Source of the DNA: Sphingobacterium endophyticum
GTDB taxonomy: Bacteria; Bacteroidota; Bacteroidia; Sphingobacteriales; Sphingobacteriaceae
Direction: 5' to 3'
Assembly: GCF_009733535.1 (NCBI RefSeq)
Contig: NZ_SMMI01000016.1
Span: 1 to 64,000 of the forward strand
Length of the DNA stretch: 64,000 bases
Positions 43,253 to 53,186 of the stretch are shown here, piece by piece (the stretch's first letter is position 1; the number at the start of each line of letters is the position of its first letter). Under the pieces are notes generated by a model. It searched no databases. It worked only from the letters and a program-made list of their open reading frames with translations, and was not told where the DNA came from. The position numbers and the translations under genes are program-made.

Positions 43253-44317
43253 TTAGACAATAGTAACTTCATTCATTAGATATACATCTTGAATAGCATT
43301 TAACAGTTCGACACCATCTTTCATTGATTTCTGAAATGCTTTTCTACCACTAATTAAACCTGTTCCTCCTGCCCTTTTATTGATTACAGCAGTCGTTACT
43401 GCATCTTTTAAATCATTCTTTCCCGATGCTCCCCCTGAATTAATTAAGCCAGCTCGTCCAGAAAAACAATTCAATACCTGATATCTACAAAGATCAATTG
43501 GATGTTCTGATGCAAGTTCCGAATACATCCTTTCATCTAATTTTCCGTAGCTACTATTCCCTAGATTTAAAGCCTTATAACCGCCATTTCGCTCCGGTAA
43601 TTTTTGTTTAATGATATCTGCTTCAATCGTAACTCCTAAATGATTAGCCTGACCTGTCAGATCTGCAGCTAGATGATAATCAACTTTTTCTTTGACAAAA
43701 GCATCATTCCTTAAATAACACCATAAAATTGTAGCCATACCTAAGGAATGTGCTTCCTGAAATGCTTTGCTCACTTCAATGATTTGCCTGCCAGATTCGG
43801 ATGAACCAAAATAAATCGTTGCTCCAACTGCTGCTGCTCCCATATTCCACGCTTCTCGAACTGTACCGTATAAAATTTGATCACTTTTATTTGGATAAGT
43901 GAGTAATTCATTGTGGTTAAATTTAACAATCAATGGGATTTTATGTGCATACTTTCTAGAGACTGCTCCTAATACCCCAAAGGTAGATGCTACAGCATTA
44001 CAGCCTCCTTCAATTGCCAATTTTACAATATTCTCCGGATCAAAATAAATTGGATTTGCCGCAAATGAAGCACCTGCACTATGCTCAATCCCTTGATCAA
44101 CAGGCAAAATAGATAGGTAACCCGAACCCTTTAATCTGCCAGTTCCAAATAAACTACCAATACTTCTCAATACCTGCGGGTTTCGATCTGATATGCCATA
44201 TATTTCATCAATAAAATTTGGGGATGGGATATGTAACAAATCTTTTGAAACAGTTTCCGATTTAAATTTTAATAAATCTTCACTCCCCAATAAACTCACT
44301 AATTGATCTACTTTCAT
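43253..44317 (-). CDS. fbaB: Class I fructose-bisphosphate aldolase
   Basis: The 354-aa protein has the DhnA-type aldolase signatures: SILPVDQGIEHS, FDPENIVKLAIEGGCNAVAS, VKFNHNELL and the late GGASGKNDLKDAV region with Schiff-base and phosphate-binding loops. It splits fructose 1,6-bisphosphate to dihydroxyacetone phosphate and glyceraldehyde 3-phosphate in glycolysis and gluconeogenesis. Length matches E. coli FbaB (about 350). It is monocistronic. Confidence 0.95.
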   Translation of the reverse strand: MKVDQLVSLLGSEDLLKFKSETVSKDLLHIPSPNFIDEIYGISDRNPQVLRSIGSLFGTGRLKGSGYLSILPVDQGIEHSAGASFAANPIYFDPENIVKLAIEGGCNAVASTFGVLGAVSRKYAHKIPLIVKFNHNELLTYPNKSDQILYGTVREAWNMGAAAVGATIYFGSSESGRQIIEVSKAFQEAHSLGMATILWCYLRNDAFVKEKVDYHLAADLTGQANHLGVTIEADIIKQKLPERNGGYKALNLGNSSYGKLDERMYSELASEHPIDLCRYQVLNCFSGRAGLINSGGASGKNDLKDAVTTAVINKRAGGTGLISGRKAFQKSMKDGVELLNAIQDVYLMNEVTIV

Positions 44318-44393
44318 TTTAGTTGAAATTATTTGAATAGAACTCTATTTTCATAATTATCAACAGTATCAAACTTTAAATGTTTTAATCTAT

Positions 44394-46775
44394 TTACATA
44401 GTCACATTAACGGTCTTTCTTTCTTGATTTCGAAAGTATTCAATACTAAAACTAGACATGTACTGATCCCTTTTAATGATTCTTTTCAAATCATTCAGAT
44501 CCTTGACTACTTCACCTTGACAAGAAATAATTACATCCGACTTCTGAATACCTGCTTTCAATAATGCCGAAGGTTCTGTCAACTCCATAATTAGAACCCC
44601 CTCCATTTTAGGTAAACCGGCTGCAGATTGCTCCCCGAGGGTTTCAATAGATTTCAATACCGCTCCTTTCCAGTTAAATGTTTCCCCAATCTTATCTGTA
44701 GCGTTTGTTTGAATAACCGGTATCTCAGGCAATTCCTTTCGTTCTTTCAATCTGATACTTGTGACACCAACATTTTGAAAATCAACTGGCTTGTATCCAT
44801 TCAAAGAACCTGAAATCAAATTAAACTTACCAGTTCCAACATCCTCAAAATCAATTACAATAACCTTGGAATTTTGATCCACGCCTTTAGCTTGGTCTGT
44901 TAATAAATCATTTTTATTGGTATAAAAATTATAATCAACCTCATCTCCCCAATATTTAACTTGAATATCCTGATGGGCATGCATCACAATATTATTTTTA
45001 AAGACATCATGGCTATCTTTAAACCAAACGTGGGGATGGAAGCCATTATTGATTATCAGATTATTACTTACTGTTCGATAGAATCCTTCCCTAAGTTTTA
45101 ACCCTCCACTTAAGCACAGGTTATTAAAAATATTATAATTACTTGAACCGTCATCCAAATCAATATCCCAACCATGATCACATCTAAATCGATTATCAGA
45201 AATTATAGTAGGATAAATTGCATCCAATTTAACCCATTCAGGATGTAATTCCGTAATACGGTCCATCTCTTTTCGGTCTGGATGCCAAAACCTGTCCCTC
45301 CCCCAAGAATTAAAAGCTCCATGATCACTAGTCTCTAAAACAGTTTTAAATACATCATTAAAGGAAATAACATGACCACCCCAGGTTCCATCTCCAACAT
45401 TAATTCCTGAACGGGGTACATTATATATGGTATTGTGCAAGACCGAAATCTTTGATGACATTGAAATCTGAACTCCTGCCACCTGTTTTTCAATTAATCC
45501 AATCTGACGGATTAAATTATCTGATGCCTCACATTCGGATGGAAAATTTTCAGTCTTGGGACCTGGAGCAATATCAATCTCATCTTCTTTTACAAATTCT
45601 TCATATCGAAAAGACGGACTGCGAACAGCATCTGGATCCCCGACAAAATTAATTCCTCCCGCTCCTACCCGTTCAATTAAGTTCCCTGCTATTTTAATCC
45701 CCCTATTATAATTACTGACAAATATGGCATTTCCACCCAAATCAATAAAATCAGAATTAGTTACCGTACAATTTTCAGCTCCCTCAATTCGAACAGCACC
45801 TTGACGGTAAATCGTCCAATCACTCCTCAGTAAGGGCTCATCAGTTTTCATAAAGGTAGCTGAAGTATGAACAAATTTAATTCCTTCTACATCAATGTTT
45901 TTTACTGGTTTATCTAAACTACCTTTAATTGAAATCAACGATTCTAAAACTGGAGCTTCAAAATTTAACTTATTTGGATCCTGACTATCCATTTTTAAAA
46001 AGAGTGTCAAACCTTTCTCATCAAGATACCATTCATTCTCAGCATCCAATTCTTCAAAAACGTTTTCTACAAAACGGTAAGTCTCATGCATTTTACTTGG
46101 CCGATTATTTTGAAGCCCTCCTTCGAGTTGCAATTCAGAACTCTCATTTTTACCAAGCACTCTATAATGAAAACCTCCCCATCTGCCTATATGTAATGCA
46201 TGTACAATTGCTCCCTGAGGATCTTTCCATTTCATAACACGTTCTGGACTTATTGCATCTTCAGCATATCCATTAAAGGGAAGAATATTAGGATCAAAAT
46301 TTGGATACCGAGCTCGTATTAAATGCTTGCCATCTGCATATAATTGCTGAAAAATAATTTGAGAAGGTATTTTGGAAGTCCAAATTCCACTTTTATTCTT
46401 TACCCAATTTAATTTCAAGGGTTTTGCTGCACTAAAGGTAACCCCGGATCCATCCTCAGATTTTATAGTCAATCGTTGATTATCTGACAGAAACAATTGG
46501 TCTATTAATAATGTTGAATCAAAATAATAGATACCCTTTTCAAAAATAAGTTCATAACTATTTTTGGCAGTTTCTCTTTGTATTTCTTTAATCCTCTTTA
46601 AGGCAAATTCAGGAGATGAATAAGGCTGTGATTTAGTTCCAGGGTTCTTTTGATTACCATTTTTTGAAACATAAAGCCTTATTGTATGCTGTTGTGCTAC
46701 TGAGAAATTGATCATTAGAATATACAAGAAGAAGCCTAATGAAAAGATTGAATAATGCCGATAAAACATATACAT
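44394..46775 (-). CDS. Exported right-handed beta-helix protein with C-terminal PDZ domain
   Basis: The 793-aa protein has a signal segment (SLGFFLYILMINFSVAQQ), then LYVSKNGNQKNPGTKSQPYSS, the start of a right-handed parallel beta-helix (about 30-640) with repeats such as NCTVTNSDFIDLGGNAIFVS and NLIERVGAGGINFVG. The last ~70 residues form a PDZ-like domain (EPSALLKAGIQKSDVIISCQGEVVKDLNDL). Beta-helix proteins of this type act on polysaccharides (pectin-like lyases, GH28-like and others); the catalytic residues cannot be identified by eye. The PDZ appended to such a helix is uncommon and might bind peptide tails. Confidence 0.88.
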   Translation of the reverse strand: MYMFYRHYSIFSLGFFLYILMINFSVAQQHTIRLYVSKNGNQKNPGTKSQPYSSPEFALKRIKEIQRETAKNSYELIFEKGIYYFDSTLLIDQLFLSDNQRLTIKSEDGSGVTFSAAKPLKLNWVKNKSGIWTSKIPSQIIFQQLYADGKHLIRARYPNFDPNILPFNGYAEDAISPERVMKWKDPQGAIVHALHIGRWGGFHYRVLGKNESSELQLEGGLQNNRPSKMHETYRFVENVFEELDAENEWYLDEKGLTLFLKMDSQDPNKLNFEAPVLESLISIKGSLDKPVKNIDVEGIKFVHTSATFMKTDEPLLRSDWTIYRQGAVRIEGAENCTVTNSDFIDLGGNAIFVSNYNRGIKIAGNLIERVGAGGINFVGDPDAVRSPSFRYEEFVKEDEIDIAPGPKTENFPSECEASDNLIRQIGLIEKQVAGVQISMSSKISVLHNTIYNVPRSGINVGDGTWGGHVISFNDVFKTVLETSDHGAFNSWGRDRFWHPDRKEMDRITELHPEWVKLDAIYPTIISDNRFRCDHGWDIDLDDGSSNYNIFNNLCLSGGLKLREGFYRTVSNNLIINNGFHPHVWFKDSHDVFKNNIVMHAHQDIQVKYWGDEVDYNFYTNKNDLLTDQAKGVDQNSKVIVIDFEDVGTGKFNLISGSLNGYKPVDFQNVGVTSIRLKERKELPEIPVIQTNATDKIGETFNWKGAVLKSIETLGEQSAAGLPKMEGVLIMELTEPSALLKAGIQKSDVIISCQGEVVKDLNDLKRIIKRDQYMSSFSIEYFRNQERKTVNVTM

Positions 46776-47369
46776 ATGAATAATTTGGGTTTAGAGTTGA
46801 TAAAAACTATAAGATAGTTTTCTTAGGTTTATAAAAAATTAAAGTAATTCAAATAAAGAGTGCTTTTCTAAATAAATTCCTTCAAAATTTCTTCTAATTT
46901 ATATATTTAACTTTGCTAAATAATAATAAGCGATGAAAATTCTAATTATTGAAAAGAGACTCTAACATTAAAAACTGCTATTGGAGCAATACTAATAATC
47001 GCTGGAACCATAGTATTAGCAATTAAATAAATTTTTAATAAACTAGATTATTACATACAATAACAACTTGATTATACAAACTTGTTACAAAAAAAAGATA
47101 ACCACCATATAATATATTGTATTTCAGTAAATTAAATCAAATTATCCTTTTAATTCCGATTGATTTCAATATGCCCCCCAAATAATCAAAAATTTTCTCT
47201 CAAAACAGATTATTCTCCATAAGATAATGATTTAACCAGTTTAAACATTGATTTTATTTTACTATACCAATATTGTCAACATTAATTTCTAGATAATTCA
47301 GTTATTTAAAAAAGACATAAACTTTTTCTCAAAAATTTAGCGAAGTGTTATTTAATGTTAAAGTTTTTC
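46776..47369. other. Intergenic region upstream of susC
   Basis: This 600-base AT-rich stretch holds no complete gene. A degenerate short frame at 46933-47030 is listed separately. The rest precedes the susC promoter and may contain regulatory sites, though none is recognisable. Confidence 0.45.
46933..47030 (+). pseudogene. Possible frameshifted small membrane protein
   Basis: ATG at 46933 gives MKILIIEKRL and stops, while the reading shifted by two bases continues TLKTAIGAILIIAGTIVLAIK before a stop at 47028. Joined, these would be a ~31-residue single-pass membrane peptide resembling DUF3185-type proteins. A single-base indel could explain the break. Very short, so this is tentative. Confidence 0.3.
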
Positions 47370-47377
47370 TATATTTG
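47370..47377 (+). promoter_or_regulatory. Probable susC -7 element
   Basis: TATATTTG matches the Bacteroidetes -7 consensus exactly; the inferred start would be near 47384, leaving a 90-base leader before the ATG at 47475. No clear -33 element is seen. Confidence 0.45.
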
Positions 47378-47474
47378 ACTCAACAATAATTAATTATGAT
47401 TCAATAAGCCTTCACTTATTGAACTTGTTTAACAATAGTATTTACTAACATTTATTTACGAACAACGAAGTATT

Positions 47475-50400
47475 ATGAAACAAAGATTACTCAGCGTTAT
47501 TCTGCTGTGTGTGCTATTCATAGGAGTAGCAAATGCACAAGAAAGGCAGGTAAGCGGTAAAGTGACTTCGGCAGCAGATGGATCCTCTTTAGGTGGAGTG
47601 TCCGTTCGTGTTGATGGCACCAATACAGCTACCCAGACCGATGGAAGTGGTAACTACACCATTTCAGTATCCAACCAAAATGCAACCCTTGTATTTTCTT
47701 ACATTGGATACGCAACCCAAAGGACCGCAGTAGGAACGCAGTCCACCGTTAATGTCCAACTTACCTCATCTGACAATGAACTTGAAGAAGTTATTGTTAC
47801 TGCTCTTGGGGTCAAAAGGGAAAAAAGAGAATTAGGTTATTCCGCAGACCAAGTCGACAGCAAAACCGTAAACAAAGCAAGCGCCGTAAACATCGCGAAT
47901 GGTTTACAAGGTAAAGTCTCCGGCTTAAACGTAACAACCAACAATTCAGGAGTTTTCGAAGATGTTAAAATCAACCTGCGTGGTATCCGATCTCTTACCG
48001 GTAACAACAACCCCCTATTAGTATTAGATGGTGTGCAGATGGATATTAAATATCTATCTTCCTTAAATCCTAATGATGTTGAAAATGTATCGGTTTTGAA
48101 AGGTGCAGCAGCAGCTGCCATCTATGGACCTGATGCTCGTAACGGGGTTATCTTAGTAACGACTAAAAAAGGTTCTGATGTAACTAGCATCAATGTAAGC
48201 CACTCAACACAATGGCAAAACATCTCCTTCTTCCCGGAACTACAAAAACAATTCGGACAGGGTTATGATGACCAAATTGATCCAATTGAAAACTGGTCAT
48301 GGGGACCAGCTTATGACGGAAAAATAGTAGACATTGGCCCAAAACTTCCGGATGGCTCACAACAAACCACACCATACACCGGAACGGATGAACGTCAAAA
48401 ATTCTATAACACCGGTGTCACTAACCAAACAAACGTTTCTTTAAATGCGAAAGATTTCTTCTTAAGCTTGGAAAATGCCGATATCAAAGGTATTGTACCG
48501 GGTGATAAAAACAGAAGAAATAGCATCCGCTTAAATTCACAACGAGAATTCGGTATGCTAAGAGCTGGTGCAAACTTCAATTACTCTCAGCAGAATTACA
48601 ATGTGTATGATCAAATTGGCCAACAAGATTATTTCACTGCACAAGGAACTGGTGGTAATGATGGTTTATTCAACCAATTAATCAATACTCCTGCACACAT
48701 CCTCTTAACAAAATATAAAAATTACAAAACTGACAAATTTTCAACTTATGAAAATTGGTTTACGAACTATGGATTAAATCCTTATTTCTCGGTAGGAAAT
48801 TGGAGAAAAAATGGCAAGAAACAAGATTTGATTAGTAATATCGAATTAGGATTAAAACCTGCCGATTGGTTAGATTTCACTTACCGTGCTAGTATCAATT
48901 CAAGAAATATTGCTGAAAGGTATATTACTGAAGGTGTTAAAACTTCTCAATGGGGAGAAAACCGCGGTAAAACTAGTATCACTCCAGCTCTTGAAGAATA
49001 CAATTACAACCAAACAATTTTAACTTCTGAATTATTTGGTAGTGTAAACAAACAAATCAACGACGATTTAAAATTCAGCGGTATCTTAGGAACTTTCGTA
49101 AGACAAAATGAATACAGAAATACAAGCGTAGGTGCCGGCAACTTAGTTATTCCTGAACTACAAAATATCGGCATACGTGTAGGAAATCTTACAGGAGAAT
49201 CAAATGGATATAAAACCAGATTATTTTCTGTGTACGGAAGTGCAGGATTTAATTATAAGAACTGGGCAAACGTAGAATTCACTGGCCGTTGGGACAAATC
49301 ATCTACCCTTGCTCCTGGAAATAACTCCTATTTCTATCCTGGTGTAAATGGTGCAATTGTATTGAGCGACGCATTAGATATGTCATCCGATTTTTTTAAC
49401 TATTTAAAAGTTAGAGGTGCATGGACTAAAACAGCAAACTCTGATATTAGCCCGTATTTCTTAGAAGCTACTTATTCTCAAGCAAATGGGTTTCCTTTAG
49501 GTGCTGTTACTGGTTTAACTGCTAATAATACAACTTATGACTATAACTTGAAACCAGAACGTATTAATACAACTGAGGCTGGTTTTGAAGCGGGATTCTG
49601 GAACAATCGATTAACTGTTGAAGCTACTTATTTCTTCTCTAAAAACACAGATCAGATCATTAGTGTAAACATCTCCGAAGCATCTGGCTTCTCAAGAAGT
49701 TATAGAAATGCTGCTTCCTTCAACAGTAAAGGTGTTGACTTTGATTTCAACTTGTCACCTTTAATCAAGTTCAATGATGGCGGTATTAATTTCAGAGGTA
49801 ATTTCTTATGGAATGATTCGGAAGTAACAAGTATCTATGAAGCACAAAAATTAAAAGAACTTTCTTTAGGTGGCTATGTAGCTGCTGGTAACTATGCAAT
49901 TGTTGGTCAACCAGCTTTTATTATGCGTGGTACGGATTATGCAAGAGATGATCAGGGACGTGTTATTGTAAGTGCTGAAGATGGTCGCCCTTCAGTTTCG
50001 GGTACTCCAGTAAATTTGGGTAGAACCTTACCAAAATGGATTATCGGATTAAACCCTTCAGTAAATTATAAAAACTTCAACTTATCCGCTTTATTTGAAT
50101 ACAAAGGAGGACACGTTGCTTCATTCTTTGGACTAGGTGGTGATATGGCTTGGACAGGTGTTTCAATCGCAACTGCTTATAATGATAGACAGCCTTTTAT
50201 CCTTCCAAATTCTGTTATTGAAGACCCTAATAATCCAGGAAAATACATCCCTAACACGGATGCAAAAATCGGTGCAAATGAATCCATTTACAACTATTAT
50301 ACAGGTGAATTTGGTGATGCTGCATCTAATTTCGTAGTGAGTGCTAATCAATGGAGACTTAGAGAATTGTCTTTATCATACGACGTTCCTCAAGAATGGT

Positions 50401-50606
50401 TAACTTCTAGACAAAAAGCTTTTAAAGGTCTTTCTATTGCTTTTGTAGGACGTAATCTTGCATTATGGTTACCAAAAGAAAATAAATTCATGGATCCTGA
50501 TTTTGACAGTATGTCTACAGATAATGACAATGCATTTGGTAATATTAACTCCACTGCAAACCCTCCAGTAAGGAATTTTGGTTTTACAATAAATGCTAAG
50601 TTCTAA
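47475..50606 (+). CDS. SusC/RagA family TonB-linked outer membrane transporter
   Basis: The 1043-aa protein has a signal peptide (LLSVILLCVLFIGVANAQ), a carboxypeptidase-D-like domain (RQVSGKVTSAADGSSLGGVSV to about 100), the TonB box/plug region (ELEEVIVTALGVKREKRELGYS) and LRGIRSL, GVQMDI, LKGAAAAAIYGPDARNGVI plug motifs, then a 22-strand barrel. It imports large nutrients, usually glycans or peptides, with TonB energy. There is no STN anti-sigma-interacting domain. It is paired with SusD 17 bases downstream. No glycan enzymes are in the same operon, so the cargo is unknown. Its first kilobase has higher GC than the rest. Confidence 0.95.
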   Translation: MKQRLLSVILLCVLFIGVANAQERQVSGKVTSAADGSSLGGVSVRVDGTNTATQTDGSGNYTISVSNQNATLVFSYIGYATQRTAVGTQSTVNVQLTSSDNELEEVIVTALGVKREKRELGYSADQVDSKTVNKASAVNIANGLQGKVSGLNVTTNNSGVFEDVKINLRGIRSLTGNNNPLLVLDGVQMDIKYLSSLNPNDVENVSVLKGAAAAAIYGPDARNGVILVTTKKGSDVTSINVSHSTQWQNISFFPELQKQFGQGYDDQIDPIENWSWGPAYDGKIVDIGPKLPDGSQQTTPYTGTDERQKFYNTGVTNQTNVSLNAKDFFLSLENADIKGIVPGDKNRRNSIRLNSQREFGMLRAGANFNYSQQNYNVYDQIGQQDYFTAQGTGGNDGLFNQLINTPAHILLTKYKNYKTDKFSTYENWFTNYGLNPYFSVGNWRKNGKKQDLISNIELGLKPADWLDFTYRASINSRNIAERYITEGVKTSQWGENRGKTSITPALEEYNYNQTILTSELFGSVNKQINDDLKFSGILGTFVRQNEYRNTSVGAGNLVIPELQNIGIRVGNLTGESNGYKTRLFSVYGSAGFNYKNWANVEFTGRWDKSSTLAPGNNSYFYPGVNGAIVLSDALDMSSDFFNYLKVRGAWTKTANSDISPYFLEATYSQANGFPLGAVTGLTANNTTYDYNLKPERINTTEAGFEAGFWNNRLTVEATYFFSKNTDQIISVNISEASGFSRSYRNAASFNSKGVDFDFNLSPLIKFNDGGINFRGNFLWNDSEVTSIYEAQKLKELSLGGYVAAGNYAIVGQPAFIMRGTDYARDDQGRVIVSAEDGRPSVSGTPVNLGRTLPKWIIGLNPSVNYKNFNLSALFEYKGGHVASFFGLGGDMAWTGVSIATAYNDRQPFILPNSVIEDPNNPGKYIPNTDAKIGANESIYNYYTGEFGDAASNFVVSANQWRLRELSLSYDVPQEWLTSRQKAFKGLSIAFVGRNLALWLPKENKFMDPDFDSMSTDNDNAFGNINSTANPPVRNFGFTINAKF

Positions 50607-50623
50607 TTTAAAAGCGAGAAAAA

Positions 50624-52123
50624 ATGAAACACAAAATATTATTGGCAATACTAGCAGTTACTTTAGTACTGTCAGGCTGTAAAGACAGCTTCTTCGATAT
50701 AAACACGAACCCCAATCAACCGACCAATCCATTGGTAAAACCGCAATATCTCTTACCAATGGTATTGAAACAAACGGCTACCAGAATGGGAACTCAATAT
50801 TCTTGGGCAGCATCTTGGTCTGGATATTATGGACGTGGTTCCGATTTCGGACAAAGTTTACCTTTAGAAAACTATAACATTACCCCAACTTATCAACAAG
50901 GACAATGGGCTAATAGTACAACAAGTTGGTACGATGTATTGACCGATGCAGATTTAATGGCTAAAAAAGCCGCTGAAACGGATGAGAAATTCTTTATTGG
51001 AGTGTCAAAAGTTGTCAAAGCGATTGGATTTATGTACTTGGTGGATATGTATAATAATGTTCCTTACAAAGAAGCTCTAAAAGGATCTGACAATGTAGCG
51101 CCTGCTTATGATAAAGGTGAGGATATCTACAAAGATCTTTTATTACAATTAGATTCAGCGAGGTTAATCTTTAAATCAAATCCATCAATTTCTGAAGAAG
51201 TTGCTTCATCAGATGTATTATTCGGTGGGGATATGACCCAATGGAGAAAATTAGCGAATACTCAAGCTTTAAAATTATTAATCCATCAATCAGAATTTGT
51301 TAAAAACCCTACTGCTGAAATTGCTAAAATTAAAGCGGATGGTAGTGGATTTATTGAAGCTGGAGAATCAGCTACTTTATCGCTTACTTTTTCAAATAAT
51401 GTGGATCAGGTCAACCCTGTTTACAGTACCTATGTTGCTGATCAAAGTGGAATATTGACTGACGGATTTAACCGTGTGAGCAAGTATTTATTGAATCGTT
51501 ATGTTGCAAATGATGATATCCGTTATCAGTATCTTTTCTTACCTGCAATTAATCCTAAAGATCCAAATGTAAGATGGGTGGGTAAAGATTTCGGGGCTCC
51601 AAACGTATTAGGAAATTCTTCTTCCAATGAATCAATTGTTGTTGGTACAGGAATATTAAAAGATGGAACTCAACCTTTATGGTTCTTCACTTCCATGGAA
51701 AGTCTGTTTTTACAAGCAGAGGCTACACAACGTGGCTGGTTGACTGGTGATGCAAAAACAGTTTATGAAAATGCTGTTAAGGAATCTTTCGAATGGTTAG
51801 GTGTACCTTCAGCTGCAACTGAAGCAGGTAAATTATTGGCAGCTTCTGCAAGCTGGGAAACTGCTGCTAATAAATTAGAATTGATTATCAACCAAAAATA
51901 CTTAGCTCTTCCTAGTATCAATAACTTTGAAGCCTACGTAGATTATAGAAGACTTGGATTTCCTAAAGATGTTCCTCTTTCAAAGAATCCTAACATTGGA
52001 AGCCGAAAAATTCCATTGCGTTTATTGTATCCTCAAAATGAATACAGTTACAACAATGACAATGTAATGGCTCAGGGAGAAATCAATGCTCAAACTAGCA
52101 GAATCTTCTGGGATGTTAATTAA
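50624..52123 (+). CDS. SusD/RagB family nutrient-binding lipoprotein
   Basis: The 499-aa protein has a lipobox (LVLSGC, C19) and SusD-like_2 architecture: N-terminal FFDINTNPNQPTNP, TPR-like helices (WYDVLTDADLMAKKAAE, GFMYLVDMYNNVPYKEALKG) and C-terminal INQKYLALPSINNFEAYVDYRRLGFP with RKIPLRLLYPQNEYSYN. It sits on the cell surface and delivers cargo to the SusC above. The pair forms a complete transcription unit ending with a strong terminator. Confidence 0.95.
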   Translation: MKHKILLAILAVTLVLSGCKDSFFDINTNPNQPTNPLVKPQYLLPMVLKQTATRMGTQYSWAASWSGYYGRGSDFGQSLPLENYNITPTYQQGQWANSTTSWYDVLTDADLMAKKAAETDEKFFIGVSKVVKAIGFMYLVDMYNNVPYKEALKGSDNVAPAYDKGEDIYKDLLLQLDSARLIFKSNPSISEEVASSDVLFGGDMTQWRKLANTQALKLLIHQSEFVKNPTAEIAKIKADGSGFIEAGESATLSLTFSNNVDQVNPVYSTYVADQSGILTDGFNRVSKYLLNRYVANDDIRYQYLFLPAINPKDPNVRWVGKDFGAPNVLGNSSSNESIVVGTGILKDGTQPLWFFTSMESLFLQAEATQRGWLTGDAKTVYENAVKESFEWLGVPSAATEAGKLLAASASWETAANKLELIINQKYLALPSINNFEAYVDYRRLGFPKDVPLSKNPNIGSRKIPLRLLYPQNEYSYNNDNVMAQGEINAQTSRIFWDVN

Positions 52124-52161
52124 TAAATACTCCTGATTACTCAGGAATAATACAATTTAAG

Positions 52162-52196
52162 ACAGTAACACTCAAAACGAGTGTTACTGTTTTTTT
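52162..52196 (+). terminator. Terminator after susD
   Basis: Perfect 12-bp stem ACAGTAACACTC/GAGTGTTACTGT with an AAAAC loop and a T6-T7 tail, 38 bases after the stop codon. Confidence 0.95.
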
Positions 52197-52223
52197 ATGA
52201 TTTTAATTATCCTTGATTTACCT

Positions 52224-52231
52224 TACCTTTG
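52224..52231 (+). promoter_or_regulatory. Probable ubiE promoter -7 element
   Basis: TACCTTTG fits TAnnTTTG exactly and sits about 20 bases before the ATG at 52252, predicting a very short leader. No good -33 was found. Confidence 0.4.
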
Positions 52232-52251
52232 GCAGAGAACAATAAGGCAAA

Positions 52252-52986
52252 ATGAGCGAGAACAAAGTAATCCTTCCTAATCAAAAATCCCAAGAACAAA
52301 AGCATGTTCAAGTTAGAAAAATGTTTAATTCTATCTCCGGAAACTATGATAAGTTAAATAAGGTCATCACTTTTGGAATGGAAAAAGGTTGGAAAAAAAA
52401 TGTTTTTAATCTTATTGCTTCAAAAAATCCAAATCGAATCCTAGATATTGCTACCGGTACGGGTGATATGCTTATCCTATTCGCAAATTCTAATGCAACC
52501 GAAATATTAGGAACAGATATTTCTGAAGGAATGCTAGCAGTGGCGGAAGAAAAAGTTAAAGAATTAGGTTTGAATGACCGTATCAAATTAGACCAACAGG
52601 ACGCAGAAAACCTAAGTCTTCCAGACAACCACTACGATGCAATTAGCATTACCTATGGAATCCGTAATTTCGAAAATCTAGATAAATGTTTAGAAGAAAT
52701 TTATCGAGTTACCGCTCCAGGTGGTCAATTTATCGTTCTAGAAACTTCTGTACCTACGAACTTCCTGCTTAAATCAGGGCACTGGATGTACACAAAATGG
52801 GTAATGCCAGCATTAAGCAGATTATTTAGTGATGATAAATCTGCTTATAAATACCTTTCTGAATCGGCTCTTAATTTTCCTTATGGGGAAGCGTTAAAAA
52901 AACGTTTTGAACTTGCAGGATTTAAAGATGTAAAGATTATGCCCCAATTCTTTGGCGCTTCGACCATATATCAAGCTATTAAATAA
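52252..52986 (+). CDS. ubiE: Demethylmenaquinone methyltransferase
   Basis: The 244-aa protein has the UbiE/MenG signatures: YDKLNKVITFGMEKGWKK, AdoMet-binding LDIATGTGDMLI, ILGTDISEGMLAVAEEKV, and AISITYGIRNFENL. It performs the last step of menaquinone synthesis, methylation of demethylmenaquinone, which fits respiration in Bacteroidota (menaquinone users). It is cytoplasmic, monocistronic, with its own promoter. Confidence 0.95.
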   Translation: MSENKVILPNQKSQEQKHVQVRKMFNSISGNYDKLNKVITFGMEKGWKKNVFNLIASKNPNRILDIATGTGDMLILFANSNATEILGTDISEGMLAVAEEKVKELGLNDRIKLDQQDAENLSLPDNHYDAISITYGIRNFENLDKCLEEIYRVTAPGGQFIVLETSVPTNFLLKSGHWMYTKWVMPALSRLFSDDKSAYKYLSESALNFPYGEALKKRFELAGFKDVKIMPQFFGASTIYQAIK

Positions 52987-53186
52987 GCAATCCCTTAACC
53001 CATAAGCTTAAGCCCTCCTATTTATAGAAATGTAAATAACCCTACAAACATTTTCTATAAAGAACATATTTATGTTTTTCGTATAATTATATCCTGATTT
53101 TGCTATAAAACAATATTTTAAAAATGTTGTTTCTATACAATAAAATCACAACTAACTTAATCACATTCTGATATATACCCACGACT

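Noticed and set aside
45929..46237. Plus-strand frame of 102 codons
   Set aside because: Lies entirely within the beta-helix gene on the opposite strand, which has a clear family match.
47837..48121. Minus-strand frame of 94 codons
   Set aside because: Antisense shadow of the conserved SusC plug region.
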